DNA of 64,000 nucleotides, taken from Coptis chinensis (lineage: Eukaryota; Streptophyta; Magnoliopsida; Ranunculales; Ranunculaceae). Of the stretch, positions 45,885 through 56,282 are shown piece by piece (positions within the stretch are counted from its first letter, which is position 1; each line of letters begins with the position of its first letter). The translations under genes were made by a program, and so were the position numbers. Location: contig CM027381.1 in assembly GCA_015680905.1 (NCBI GenBank), positions 51,030,501 to 51,094,500 of the forward strand, read 5' to 3'. The notes beneath the pieces were generated by a model, which was given only the letters and a program-made list of their open reading frames with translations, had not been told where the DNA came from and ran no database searches.

Positions 45885-46290
45885 AACTAACTTAGACAAA
45901 CAATTAACGGGAAATCTGAAACTAGATGCAGATGTATTGAACTAACCTCAAAGAGTAATTAATGGGAGATTGGAACTTGGATGCAAATGCAATGAACTAA
46001 TCTCAAAGACTAATTAACGAAGCATCGAAAACTGGATGCAAACTGTACTGAATTAATCTTAATGAATGACTAACGAGAAATCATAAAGTGAATGCAATTG
46101 AATTGAACCAACCTCAAATAATAATTAACGGGAAATCGAAAACTTATGCAACTACATTGAACTAACCTCAAAGAATAATTAATGAGAAATTGGAAACTGG
46201 ATGCAACGTACTACATTAAACTATCCTCAAAGAATAATTAATGGAAAATCAGAAACTTTATGCAAATGCATTGAACTAATAACCCTAAAA
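45885..46290. repeat. ~55-bp satellite array, block 3
   Basis: About seven units of the same satellite resume on the far side of LTR-like block 1, ending at MITE copy E. This shows the block inserted into a once continuous array. Confidence 0.88.
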
Positions 46291-46304
46291 CATATTTGTA
46301 TTAT

Positions 46305-46438
46305 GGCTAAATCTATGGTGCGCGAGATGTATGGTGCGCCATTACATCTCGGCCACTCATACCAAGGGGTGCGTGTGTATTTAATGGCAAAAGTACTAAT
46401 CCAAAGGCCCATATTACCTGCGCACTGAAGACATGCTC
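46305..46438 (-). mobile_element. MITE copy E, 134 bp, 9-bp TSD
   Basis: Starts GGCTAAATCTATGGTGCG, ends AGACATGCTC. Perfect direct repeat TTGTATTAT at 46296-46304 and 46439-46447. Confidence 0.92.
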
Positions 46439-46517
46439 TTGTATTATATGTAGGGGGAATAAATGTCTCGACAAATATAGTTTTGCATTTTAAATAGTGT
46501 TTATTATAAATTTTTTA

Positions 46518-46673
46518 GGCTAAATCTACTGTGCGCGAGATGAATCGTGCGCCCTCACATCTGGGCCACTCACACAGAGGTGTGGGTGTATTTCACCAAA
46601 GAAAATACTGATCCAAAGGCCCATACAATTTGTGCACCATACATTACATGCACACTCATACCAAGACATGCTC
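46518..46673 (-). mobile_element. MITE copy F, 156 bp
   Basis: Starts GGCTAAATCTACTGTGCG, ends AAGACATGCTC. Flanks AATTTTTTA and ATTTTTTTT are similar but not identical, in a T-run. It interrupts the right copy of a segmental duplication. Confidence 0.85.
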
Positions 46674-47413
46674 ATTTTTTTTGTGATTAAGAATGCCTTG
46701 CTATTCAAGTAGCTTCAATATTATCTTAAGCCACATTGGGCATTCTCACAAAACTTCAATCAAACTTCTATTATTAAACCTAACAATAAAAGAAGGCGGC
46801 GAGTTTTATCAAGGTTTGGTGCTTCCTTTTTATAGAAGGCGGTCTTGAGAAATTTAAATGAGTAATTAATATAATTTTTATATCTCGTAGCTATGCATAG
46901 TTGTTAATATTTGTCAGAATAATTTAATATAATGGCACCCGTTCGTAGGACACGTTCATGTGATAAATCTTTTCAAGTGGGAGTAGTGTAATCTTTGAGG
47001 ATATGAAAACAATCAATCTGTTTTAGTGATTTGTACACATTAGTACGTAAGCCGAACGGTGATGATCTGATTTACCGCTAAATCACCATAAATATAATAA
47101 AACTATTAAAATAAAACTATTATATCAAACTAATAAAACTATTATATCAAGAAATCTATTATATCAACGACTGACTCTAAGACATGCTCTTAAGATAATT
47201 CTATTTGAAAATTACAGATTAATATCCTAAACCACAAAGTGATGATGCTATCTCAATTTGATCCCTTAGTTTCCAAGTACTTATGCACCATAATCACTTG
47301 TCATTAACGTATTTCGGTTTATTTTCAATAAAAATATATTCTTATTCGAAAATTTGTGTGAGAATTTTATAAAGCCTTTTCAACACATAAAATATTTAAT
47401 AGATCAGGCGTAT
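46674..47413. other. End of duplicated segment, then AT-rich non-coding sequence
   Basis: Up to about 46945 it matches 40545-40830. After that, a short tandem of AATAAAACTATTATATCAA (47095-47160) is the only pattern. No gene. Confidence 0.5.
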
Positions 47414-48359
47414 TGTAAAGACTCAAATTCTCACTAAAGGGTATTTTCATAAATTTCATATTTAACCTAGGGACATTTACGTAATTGGTCGGTCGGGTTA
47501 TATTTCAAGCGTCGTAACTTAATGAAACTTACCTCGGACTTCTAAGCCCGTTAGATAAGCAAATCTTATGAGAAAAATTTGACAAAATGTCGGTTAAGCG
47601 GCTTTTCTAGCGTCGAAGGCATGAGTTAACAGCTTACACGCATGAGTGGGTTATTGTTATAGCCTGCGGTGAGATAGAATATAGGAGATTAAATTTAGCA
47701 GGATGGGCCGGAAAAATAATTACGACATGACGTCAAATGAGTTAGTGGTTAGTAGTGAATTAGGACCTTAAGCCTAATTGGGATATATTGGGCTTGGGCC
47801 TTAATATATCGGCCCAAACAAAACAAAAATGCGCGCCTGAGAACCAAATCGCACCCAAAATTTTCCCCAATTAAGCCAATTTCAAAACCTAAGAGAGAAA
47901 AAATCCAAATTAAGCCCAATTCCATCGATTCAAATCAAAATTCTTCACACCCAATCCTTAGAAACCATAACCTCAAGTGTGGGAGTTTGAATTTCCAGTA
48001 TCTGAAGTGAAATCGCGGCGACAGTGAGTTAATTCCTCTCAAATCGATAGTGTAAACTTCGATTTTGATTTAATTGGTTGTAATTGATGAGAGATAATTG
48101 ATATGGGGTGGTGTTGTATTTTGCAGTAGCTTGTTTGGAAGTAGAAGCTTAGCTTGAAATTGGTGGAGGAGAAGCTAGAGTGGCGAAAATTGGTGGAACC
48201 GAAAGCTAAGGAGCTATTCTACCGATTTGGTAAAGGATTTTAGTATATTCAATCTATTTTAAAAAGAATTGATGTTGGTTCTAGGCTTGTTTAAGATCCG
48301 TTGAGTATCGGTGAGTGAAAAGAACACCCACTTAGTATTATTAGCGTCGAGAAAAATTA

Positions 48360-48560
48360 CTATGCTATCTACAATATTCAACGTTAGCATTATTAGTAAT
48401 GTTAGTATTATTAACGTTAGTAATATTCAACGTTAGTATTATTAACGTTAGTATTATCAACGTTAGTATTATTATTAACGTTAGTAATATTCAACGTTAA
48501 ATTATTAACGTTAGTATTATTCAACCCACTTAGTAATATTCAACGTTAGTATTATTAGCG
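48360..48560. repeat. Minisatellite of AACGTTAGTATTATT units
   Basis: About eleven copies of a 15-18 bp unit around CAACGTTAGTATTATT, some with AGTAATATT. Confidence 0.9.
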
Positions 48561-49321
48561 TTGAGAAAGAATTTGGTTTTGATGCTATCTACAAAACCAA
48601 ATCCTTAACGTCGAGATTCTTTTTAGACTTTTCGTAGATAAGAATTTCCTCGTTAGTTTGATAAACTCTAACGACCGGCGTATACATCTGATGTTATAGG
48701 AGTGATCTCGAGTGGATTTGGTTAAGTGGGCTTGATTGGTTAAGTGGGCTTGAGGAGAACGGAGCTTGCTAAGGTAGGAACTTACATACCAATATATAGC
48801 ATGCTTATTTTCATGCATGATTTGATTGTTTTAAATTGAGAAAAATAGTTTGCGTATCAACCATGCATGTATATGTGATATCCATGTTTTGCATTGTATT
48901 CCTCGATATAAACTATATATATGGATAGCTTTCGTGTGAAATGGTTTTTGTGAAATCGGGGTAGTGGGGATTTATTTTCTTTGTTAAAAGAGTAAAACTG
49001 GTTTTGGGAAGGGTTCTCGTCTCTTGTCTCAGTAAGGAGACAGAGAGATGGATTTTTAATCTTGGGTAAGGATTACCCGGTTGTTTTTATAACTAGGTGT
49101 GAGGTTACGGATTGTTCCCGGATGGTTGTTGTTATTTACGATGATTAGCGTTTGGGAATCATTGGTTGTTATTACTATGATTGGCCCGTTTGGGAGTCAT
49201 AGGTTGCTTTTACTTTCGATTGTGGGAAATCCGGGAACTCACACCTCTGAAATCAACAGTTTAAAAGGAAAACTAAATATGTAATTAAAGTATTTTGAAA
49301 ACTAAATATGTAATAATTATA

Positions 49322-49322
<1 letters not shown>

Positions 49323-49381
<59 letters not shown>
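49323..49381. repeat. TA dinucleotide microsatellite
   Basis: About 29 TA units without interruption. Confidence 0.95.
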
Positions 49382-49383
<2 letters not shown>

Positions 49384-50933
49384 TTATCCGCGGGGATTTG
49401 GAAAAGAATTGGTGAATTCTATAAAGAAGGAATTGTTGTTGCATTCGGAGGCGGCGGTTAAGCTCTAGGATTCAAGCTGTGGTGTACACCTTCGAGGTGG
49501 TGGGCCATCTTGAAAGGGATGCATCACAAGATGTAGTCGGGAATTCCCTTTCTACTTTTCTAGATAACCATGCTTATGCGTGTCACTTTGTATGGTGATT
49601 AGCTTGTGTGGGGTTACATGTTACCTCGATGAGGTTTAGGCGAGGAGTGAGAGTTTAGTCCACTCTGGATGTGTCCCGGGATCTGGCGGTCTGCGGTCGT
49701 CGAGCGGTTGACCACCGTAAGTTAGGTGACAGCCGCCCGTATGGGGTTAAGTGGTCATAGGGGCCCACGAGCCCTAAAAGCTTTGGGGATTTTGTGTGTC
49801 TGAACCACAACAACGGCATTTCAGCTCCTTTGGAAAAAATCGGGGGAAAACAACGGTGCATGGTTCACACTAGAAAGTCTTGAACCAAGATTGCCCGTGG
49901 ATGGGGCTGAGTACCGGTCGTACCCTCACCATTCTAATAGGATCACGTGCCCCAATAGTTGTATGATGATTGTGAAAACTATATTTTGAAAATTAAAGAA
50001 GCATGCCGATCTGATTGATGCTAGTTAGTGATTTAGTATATATAGTCCGCGATATTTTGATTTGTATTATGACAAACCTGCATGTTTTAAATGTTTTGTT
50101 ATAAGTAGTCTATGTATTGGTTATGCGTTTCTCTTGGGCATAGTTGTTTGCTCATCCTACTTAACATTTCAGGCGAGCATTCTTGAGAGGAGGCTTTTCC
50201 TAACCCTAGCGATGATGGTTATGGGGATTTGGGAGGATTCCCTTATGCTTGCGAGGACAGAGTCTAGTTCATTCTTTTGTTGTATAGAGATAGTCTAGTT
50301 CATTCTTTTGTTGTATATATTGAGAGCTAGCTCATTTTGGATGTAATACCGATGTATTGGAGTGTAGTTAATCTTAAATATTTTGGATATGTATATGGGC
50401 ATCACAGTTGTGTATAGGGTGAAGATTTTGTATATATATGGTTGTTGGAAGGGTATTATGAAATGTCGAGGTTTATGACGAGTTTTAGGGTTTACGAATG
50501 TCGATTAAACAAAGGAAACTCTGCCAAAATTTCGATAGAATCGGGATAGCGATCGCCTCGAGATTCATTCCACGTCCTCGGGATGTGTGTTGGGTCTCGA
50601 GCGCGTTACATATATCCCGGATCAAAATCTAGTATCTATCTAAAAGGCTATATCGACAAATCTGGATGGATATTGTGGATATCTTTTGATATATCATTTA
50701 TATTTATTTGAAATATGATGGTAAATATTAAATAAGATTGTTATCTAAACTAAATATCCCCATATATCACAATATATCCTAAAATATAAATAAATATCAT
50801 CAAAATATATAATTTATATTGATGATATTTACAATATATCTCTAAACTTATCGCGATATTTATATGAGGGCGTATTTATATATCTTTTGCTTAAATGAGA
50901 TATTTATCGCGATATTTTTGTACTATGGTTCAA

Positions 50934-51540
50934 ATCGTCAAAAACTTCGTTCAATCGGTTCAATAGTAAAAAGTCAACTTGGGGAGTTTGAATCCGGTCA
51001 AATAGGGGAGTTGTAAAACCATTTATTTTTTTTTCAAAATAAGGCTGCTGGGATATAACCAAAGTTACATTCCACTCTAAGAGTATGATCATTAGAGGGA
51101 GCAACCATTACAAACTAGTTAATCTATTAATCCCTATTAAGCAAGCCTAACAAGTTACATTATAAGTGTTTTGAAAGAAGATTTGCCAAAACACACCGGT
51201 TAGGTCGGAAGTGATCTTGTTAGGATGAGATTGAAGGAGATGTTTGTTAGGGAGAGTTGAGGCCCGGACTTGACTTTGAAGTTGCCCTACGTACCCAAAT
51301 GTTGTATTTCTTTGGGATCAAGTCTCGATTAAGTAGTTCGGAAAAATGTCGAAGGTTGGATTTTATAGGTAGGATTGGTGATAGTTACTTTCTCGTTCTC
51401 CAATATTCCAATTGTGGGATGAAGTTGGAGAACCGAAACTGTCCCAATGTGGGATGAAGTTAGAACGGGGAAATCTTGAATGTGGGCCGAAGTTGTGGAA
51501 GTTGTTTGACTTCATAAAACATGTGCGCAACTGATATTGA
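50934..51540 (-). repeat. Degenerate Ty3/Gypsy LTR remnant
   Basis: TTGCCCTACGTACCC (about 51283) with GGGATCAAGTC and AAGTAGTTCGG following matches the block at 3471-3531 in the LTR at 3364-3748 and lies in the same orientation. The surroundings are too diverged to set LTR boundaries. A (T)8 near 51028 and the frame 51104-50904 (minus) are uninformative. Confidence 0.4.
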
Positions 51541-51735
51541 TTTTACGTGTAGGTATGTAGGCTTTGAGCATAGGCTTTGAACATGGGCTCTGAGTGTGGG
51601 TTTTATTGTAGATAAGCTCTGAGCATGGGCTCTGAGCGTGGACTTTTGTAGATAAGTTCTGAGCATGGGCTCTGAGTGTGGGCTTTTTTGTAGATAAGCT
51701 CTGAGCATGGGCTTTGAGTAGTGAATTTGTATTGA
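51541..51735. repeat. Tandem repeat of GCTCTGAGCATGGGCTCTGAG units
   Basis: Three to four units of about 50-57 bp combining GTAGATAAGCTCTGAGC, ATGGGCTCTGAGTGTGGGC and a T-run (51560, 51610, 51655, 51695). Confidence 0.85.
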
Positions 51736-52340
51736 ATTTGGCTTTTATTGGGCCACATTTGTGGGGGCCGGAACAATAAGAATAATCGAGTGGCGGCCCG
51801 GCCGAACGATTTTAGCGAAAGGGGGCTATCTGGAGACAAAAACCAACTTTGGTTGGTTTCTGTCTATCTGTCCTCACTTCTCTCTCATTTTTTCTCTTTC
51901 TCCTTCACCCATATCTCCCTCTCCCCTGCATCACCCAATTCTCTCTCTCTCTCCCCGCTCACTCCCCACCACCACGCAGTATACTAGTCTTAAATGGCTA
52001 TTACCAAGCCAAACCCAAAATCTGATAGCCACCTTACGGGCGGTTCAGCACTTCAGCTATTGTTGCAAAACCAATTAGGATTAGTCCGACCCGAACTTCA
52101 CCATCTTAACCCACAGTTTTCATGTAATCATCCATGTCCAGTTGTCCACCAACTAGCTTCAAACCCGATTTTGCATCTACATTGTGTAGAAAGTTCGTTG
52201 ATAGAGATAATGAGTTTTCCATCCAACGATCAATATCCTTCTCCGCCGAAAAAGTGCAACTATGAAAAGCACAAGCCAAATCTGCAATTTCTTATATTGT
52301 TTCAAGCCAATTTGAAGTAGATCAAGTCCCAAACTCAAGA
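51736..52340 (+). other. Pyrimidine-rich stretch with an unrecognised 108-codon frame
   Basis: CT-rich sequence at 51870-51975 resembles a plant 5' leader. It is followed by an ATG at 51994 (MAITKPNPKSDS...), open to 52320, with no known motif. An overlapping frame 51761-52078 is in another phase. It could be the first exon of a decayed gene. I assign no function. Confidence 0.25.
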
Positions 52341-52670
52341 CCATGCTTACAAGTAGAGGCGGGGAACGGGCGGTCGGGTTGGTCGGATATGGCTATTTCG
52401 AATCGAACTGAATAATTTGACAATATCGAACCGAATCGAATCAAAGTGAAATTCTCAATCGAACCTGACCCGAACCGAAAAGCGACCCGATCGGATAACA
52501 CTCCAAATTCAAAAAAGCCCAAAAATCAGATCCAAACCGAATCCAAATAAACAAGCAAATATGAAAATTGACTGAACCCGAACTATTATTCAGATTCAGG
52601 TTGGGTCCGGGTTTAGGTAAAAAACCTGACCCGATTCCTTGCCCTACTTACAAGGGGCTCATGTCAACCC
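52341..52670. repeat. CGGGT/ACCCGAA-rich segment
   Basis: Words such as GGTCGGGTTGG, CGAACCGAATCGAA and CTGACCCGAACCGA recur, typical of the ends of short non-autonomous plant transposons. A similar composition is at 17475-17620. Confidence 0.4.
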
Positions 52671-52682
52671 TTACCCGGCATT

Positions 52683-53447
52683 CCATGAAGGGCCGCGGTA
52701 TTGACACCCCCATAAATGGGACTAACACCCCTTTGACCAATTCAACGATACTAGCACCCCTTCATTAAATACACAAAAAACACTAATGGCAAGCACCTGC
52801 TGCGGGATCGCACAATCCACAGCATCGGATTGCCACGAGATTCCATATCCCATAGAAGGTGGCTGCCGTGGGTCTTTTTAATTTTTTTTTAATAGCCACC
52901 ATAAAAAAAGTTAGTTGCCGCGAGATGATTTTGTTTACTAAAATGGAGTCTTTGCATGCGTTAATTATCAAAACTCTTCCTCATTAATTTGATCACAAAA
53001 TTTTCTTATAGCATATGAAAATATTTGCCGCGAGATAGCAAAATTATGGCTCGATTGTATATTTTTTTTGTCATGGTTTTGGTGTTGTTCTTGGAGTGTA
53101 TAAAGAAACTTTAAAGAAGAAAATGAGGTATCCATATGTCATGTGTGTGTTCAATCAATGCATAAAATTTGAAGTGAAAAAAAAAAAAAAAACACAAAAA
53201 TATATCTTTGCGGCAACCGCCGTGTGGGATATGGCGATCTCGCGGCAACCCGATGCCGTGGATTGTGCGATCTACGGCAATTGCCTGCCGTGGGATATGA
53301 GATCTCGACGGCAACTGCCTTCTGTAGAACTATGGGCATGTGGGGTGTAAAAGGACATATAAGGAATAACCATTATTGTTTTACTTTTTGTCAAAGGGGT
53401 GCTAGTCTCATTTATCAAGGTGCCAATACCGCGCCCCTTGCATGAAT
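52683..53447. mobile_element. Foldback/TIR element, ~765 bp
   Basis: The left arm 52683-52740 (CATGAAGGGCCGCGGTATTG, then ATAAATGGGACTAACACCCC) is inverted at 53388-53447 (GGGGTGCTAGTCTCATTTAT, then CAATACCGCGCCCCTTGCATG). A second inverted pair lies further in (GGATCGCACAATCCACAGCA at 52806 against GCCGTGGATTGTGCGATC at 53256; TTCCATATCCCATAGAAGG against GTGTGGGATATGG). Arms total about 170-190 bp. No coding potential and no clean target duplication. Confidence 0.75.
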
Positions 53448-53700
53448 TAATCAGAGATGATACTGACCATGATGTGTATTGGTCATTCATCCGACCATAT
53501 TTAGCATTCTATGTACATTCATCCGACCATAAGTGGATTTTGTGAATACTTTAAAGAGCCTACTTTAAAATCAAGTCAGATTTTGTGAATATTTTAGCTA
53601 GATATTTGGAGCTCTGGGACTTCACTCTTACATCCAAGTACTTGTGTACCTTAATTTGAATTATGTGATGTAATCTGGACATATTCATGCATTTTACATT
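53448..53700. other. Short spacer before the Helitron gene
   Basis: Contains a direct repeat of ATTCATCCGACCATA (about 53485 and 53519). Nothing else recognised. Confidence 0.4.
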
Positions 53701-53727
53701 CATGCCTTCTTCTTCACAGCCTCCCAA

Positions 53728-56232
53728 ATGGCAGACAGGGGCAAGCGCCCCATGAATCCTTGCGAGGATCCTTCAAACCATGAGAAGCATAATTCTGATC
53801 CAGTCCAAGATAGGTTGACCCTTCAACCACCACCTGCCTTTCGGGTACTACTTCAACTTTGTTATGAATTTTACTACCCTTCGTACTTGTGTGATGTTCG
53901 TTGCTTTTCTTGCCTTCTTCTGTATTGCTTAGTATTGACTTAATCTTTTCTGATTTCTCTTTATTAAGCAACCAACCCGACCAAATGTGGATAAGGGCAA
54001 GCACCCAATGCACCCGTCTGAGGAACCTTCAAACCAAAAAAGACGTATTTACATTCCCCCCGAAGATAGGCTGAATCTTCAGCCACCTCGTGCCTTCCAG
54101 GTCTTACTTGATCCTGCACCATCGGCGGGCCGCGCTACAACTTGCCATCAGCTGATGAGATTGCTGTTATTTTACCCAGAGATGGCAGTGAGCGGGACAG
54201 TATGCGAGACATTGTGATTTATCTTAAAGGAGGAAATGAATTTGTTCATATCAGTGAATGTCATCCAGCTTACTTACCTTTGCACTATGTGTTAATGTTT
54301 CCTCGTGGAGAGCTTGGGTGGTCACCAGATCTGAGAAGTTCGGACCCCTTAACTTCAACCACCACTGCTGACCGCCTCACACAGATGGACTTCTATTCTT
54401 ACTTACTGTTTCAGCGCCCCAACGAATATTCTTCTATTCTGCGAGGGAAAAAACTGTTTCAGGAATTCTTACTTGATGCATGGGCTGCCACTGAACAAAA
54501 CAGATTACGGTACTACAGATTTAGGCAAGATGTACTTCGTGCTGAATTATATCAAAATCTCACTGATGTCCCAGCAGAAACCTTAGATCCAGATCAAGTT
54601 GGAAGGCGGGTAGTTCTACCAGCATCATACTTCGGCAGTCCAAGGCATATGTTTGAGATATTCCAGGACTCAATGGCTATAACTCGGTTCAACAACCATC
54701 CAGATATATTCCTCACCATGACTGCGAACCCTCATTGGGAGGAAGTTATTAAGGCCTTGCAGAAGAACGAAACGCTACTGATCGACCGGAAGTGGTAGCC
54801 CGTGTGTTTTGAACTAAAGCGAAAAGCCTTAATGAGAGAGATCGAGACAAGGGTGTACTTGGTATTGCTGTTGCACATGTTTACACAATCGAATTTCAGA
54901 AATGTGGTCTACCACATATACGCATTATATATCTTTGACATCAAGACAAAAATTATGCTTGCTTTCGGGTTGACCACATTGTTTGTGCTTGAATTTCCGA
55001 TCCGGATCTTGAACCTGAATTGTTCCACACTGTTATCAAATGTATGGTTCATGGGCCGTGTGGCTTAAAAAATCCAAATTGTCCATGTATGGTAAATAGG
55101 TGTTGCAAAAATCAGTATCCCCGTGCTTTCAAAAATGTTACGACCATGGATAAGACTAGATATCCTATCTACCTGGCAAGAAATATAATGTTAGAGGGCA
55201 TGAAGTTGATAATAGGGATGTTGTTCCATACAATCCTTATCTTTCTAAGATGTTCGATTGCCATATTAATGTCGAAGTTTGTGTCGGGATACGTTGTGTC
55301 AAATACATTCACAAGTACATATTCAAAGGACCGCGCATGGACAACAAGGTGTTCAATGACTTCATGCCACCTGAAGCGGTTTGGAGGTTGTTCGGGTTTT
55401 CTCTTCACCAAGAGAAGCCGACTGTTGTGAGATTATCACTTCATCTCCCTGGAATGCACCGAGTGGTTTACAATCCTAATGAATCAACGGATGCTATTCT
55501 CTTAAGGGCTCAGCAACAAAAGTCAACTCTAACTGCATTTTTCGACCGGTGTGCTTCAGATCCTGATGCACGAGGGCTTACATATCAAGAATTTCCAGAA
55601 CATTATGTTTGGAGTAAAAGGTGGCATAGATGGACAAAAGGACTCAAGCACACTGCTATTGGCGAAATGTACTTTGCAAGTCCTAACTCGGTGGCGGTTT
55701 TATTTGCGGTTACTTCTAACTGTTGTAAAAGGTCCGCAATCCTTTGATGATCTAAAGAGAATTGGGAATGGTCCTCCGCCGTACTTTCAAAGAAGCGTGT
55801 GTTATCGTGGACTTCTTGAAGACGACAAATGAATGGGTGCAATGTTTACAAGAGGCTGCAATCATGCAAATTGGGTATCAACTTCGTCGACTTTTCTGTA
55901 CTATTCTCACGGAGTGCAATCCGGTGCAACCCGAAGCCTTATGGAATGAATTTTGCGAAAGCATTTGTGAGGACCTCCCGTACAAGCTTCAAACCATGTT
56001 CTTCATTCCTCATCCTACAGATGCACAGGTACAAGATTATGGCTTATTTCTCCTAAATGATATTCTCTACGAGTCAGGTGGTAGAACTCTAGCTCATTTT
56101 CCAACAATGCCGCTCCCAATTAGAAATTGGAGCTTGGTTGTTGGGAACAGACTTATATGGGAGCAAAGGCAATTTCAATTTGATCCACACAATGAAGAGG
56201 CACACACCAATGCCATCCACTTAAATCTTTGA
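53728..56232 (+). pseudogene. Helitron Rep (HUH endonuclease) half
   Basis: The HUH endonuclease nicks DNA to start rolling-circle transposition. N-terminal pieces 53728-54120 are duplicated-looking: MADRGKRPMNPCEDPSNHEK and DKGKHPMHPSEEPSNQKR are related. The Helitron_like_N domain is in 54142-54798 (YLPLHYVLMFPRGELGW then FLTMTANPHW). The HUH motif at about 54905-54925 reads GLPHI-R, and the expected second His is lost: a 2-bp deletion fits, because the frame then continues as ALYIFDIK. Later frames 55250-55747 (KYIHKYIFKGPRM), 55551-55832 and 55762-56232 carry the rest, including SFDDLKRI. A stop in each makes it inactive. Confidence 0.85.
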
Positions 56233-56282
56233 AGCAACGCTTTGCATATAGTGAAGTGACAAATTCAGTAGCTCATAACAAA

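Larger units (their letters stand above)
47414..50610. repeat. LTR-like block 2, 3.2 kb, TGTAAAGACTC...GCGCGTTACA
   Basis: Begins TGTAAAGACTCAAATTCTCAC and ends TCGAGCGCGTTACA, so TGTAA...TTACA ends. Flanks CGTAT and TATAT agree at 3 of 5. It holds a 48.36-48.56 kb minisatellite, a (TA)n at 49323-49381 and, near 50150, CTCATCCTACTTAACATTTCAGGCGAG, wording seen near the transcript end of some plant chromovirus LTRs. No retroviral gene. It resembles a solo LTR of a family different from block 1. Confidence 0.5.
38980..50632 (+). mobile_element. Candidate Helitron-like interval holding satellite arrays and later insertions
   Basis: The left side reads A|TCTACTATCTATATACTAAAG (38980), like the 5'-TC...TATACTA start of plant Helitrons; the right side ends CTAG|T at 50629-50632 after CCCGGATCAAAAT. 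Helitrons insert between A and T and end in CTRR. The interval is largely ~55-bp tandem repeats plus later insertions (two LTR-like blocks, six MITEs) and codes for nothing. The 3' hairpin expected before CTAG cannot be confirmed, because an LTR-like block (47414-50610) sits just inside it. This is an inference from end motifs. Confidence 0.4.
33494..50933. mobile_element. Possible outermost element split by later insertions
   Basis: TTCAAACCATAGTACAAAAT at 33494 is inverted at the right, where ATTTTTGTACTATGGTTCAAA ends about 50933; ATATCG and ATCGATA/TATCGCGATA words continue inward on both sides. Between them lie the small MULE (33604-38940) and the Helitron-like interval (38980-50632). 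Joining the leftover pieces (33494-33603, 38950-38979, 50633-50933) gives about 440 bp rich in GATATAT/ATATATC words, consistent with one short AT-rich element. No target duplication was found. Confidence 0.45.

Noticed and set aside
55169..55411. Minus-strand open frame inside the Helitron Rep region
   Set aside because: Antisense to clear Helitron coding sequence on the plus strand.
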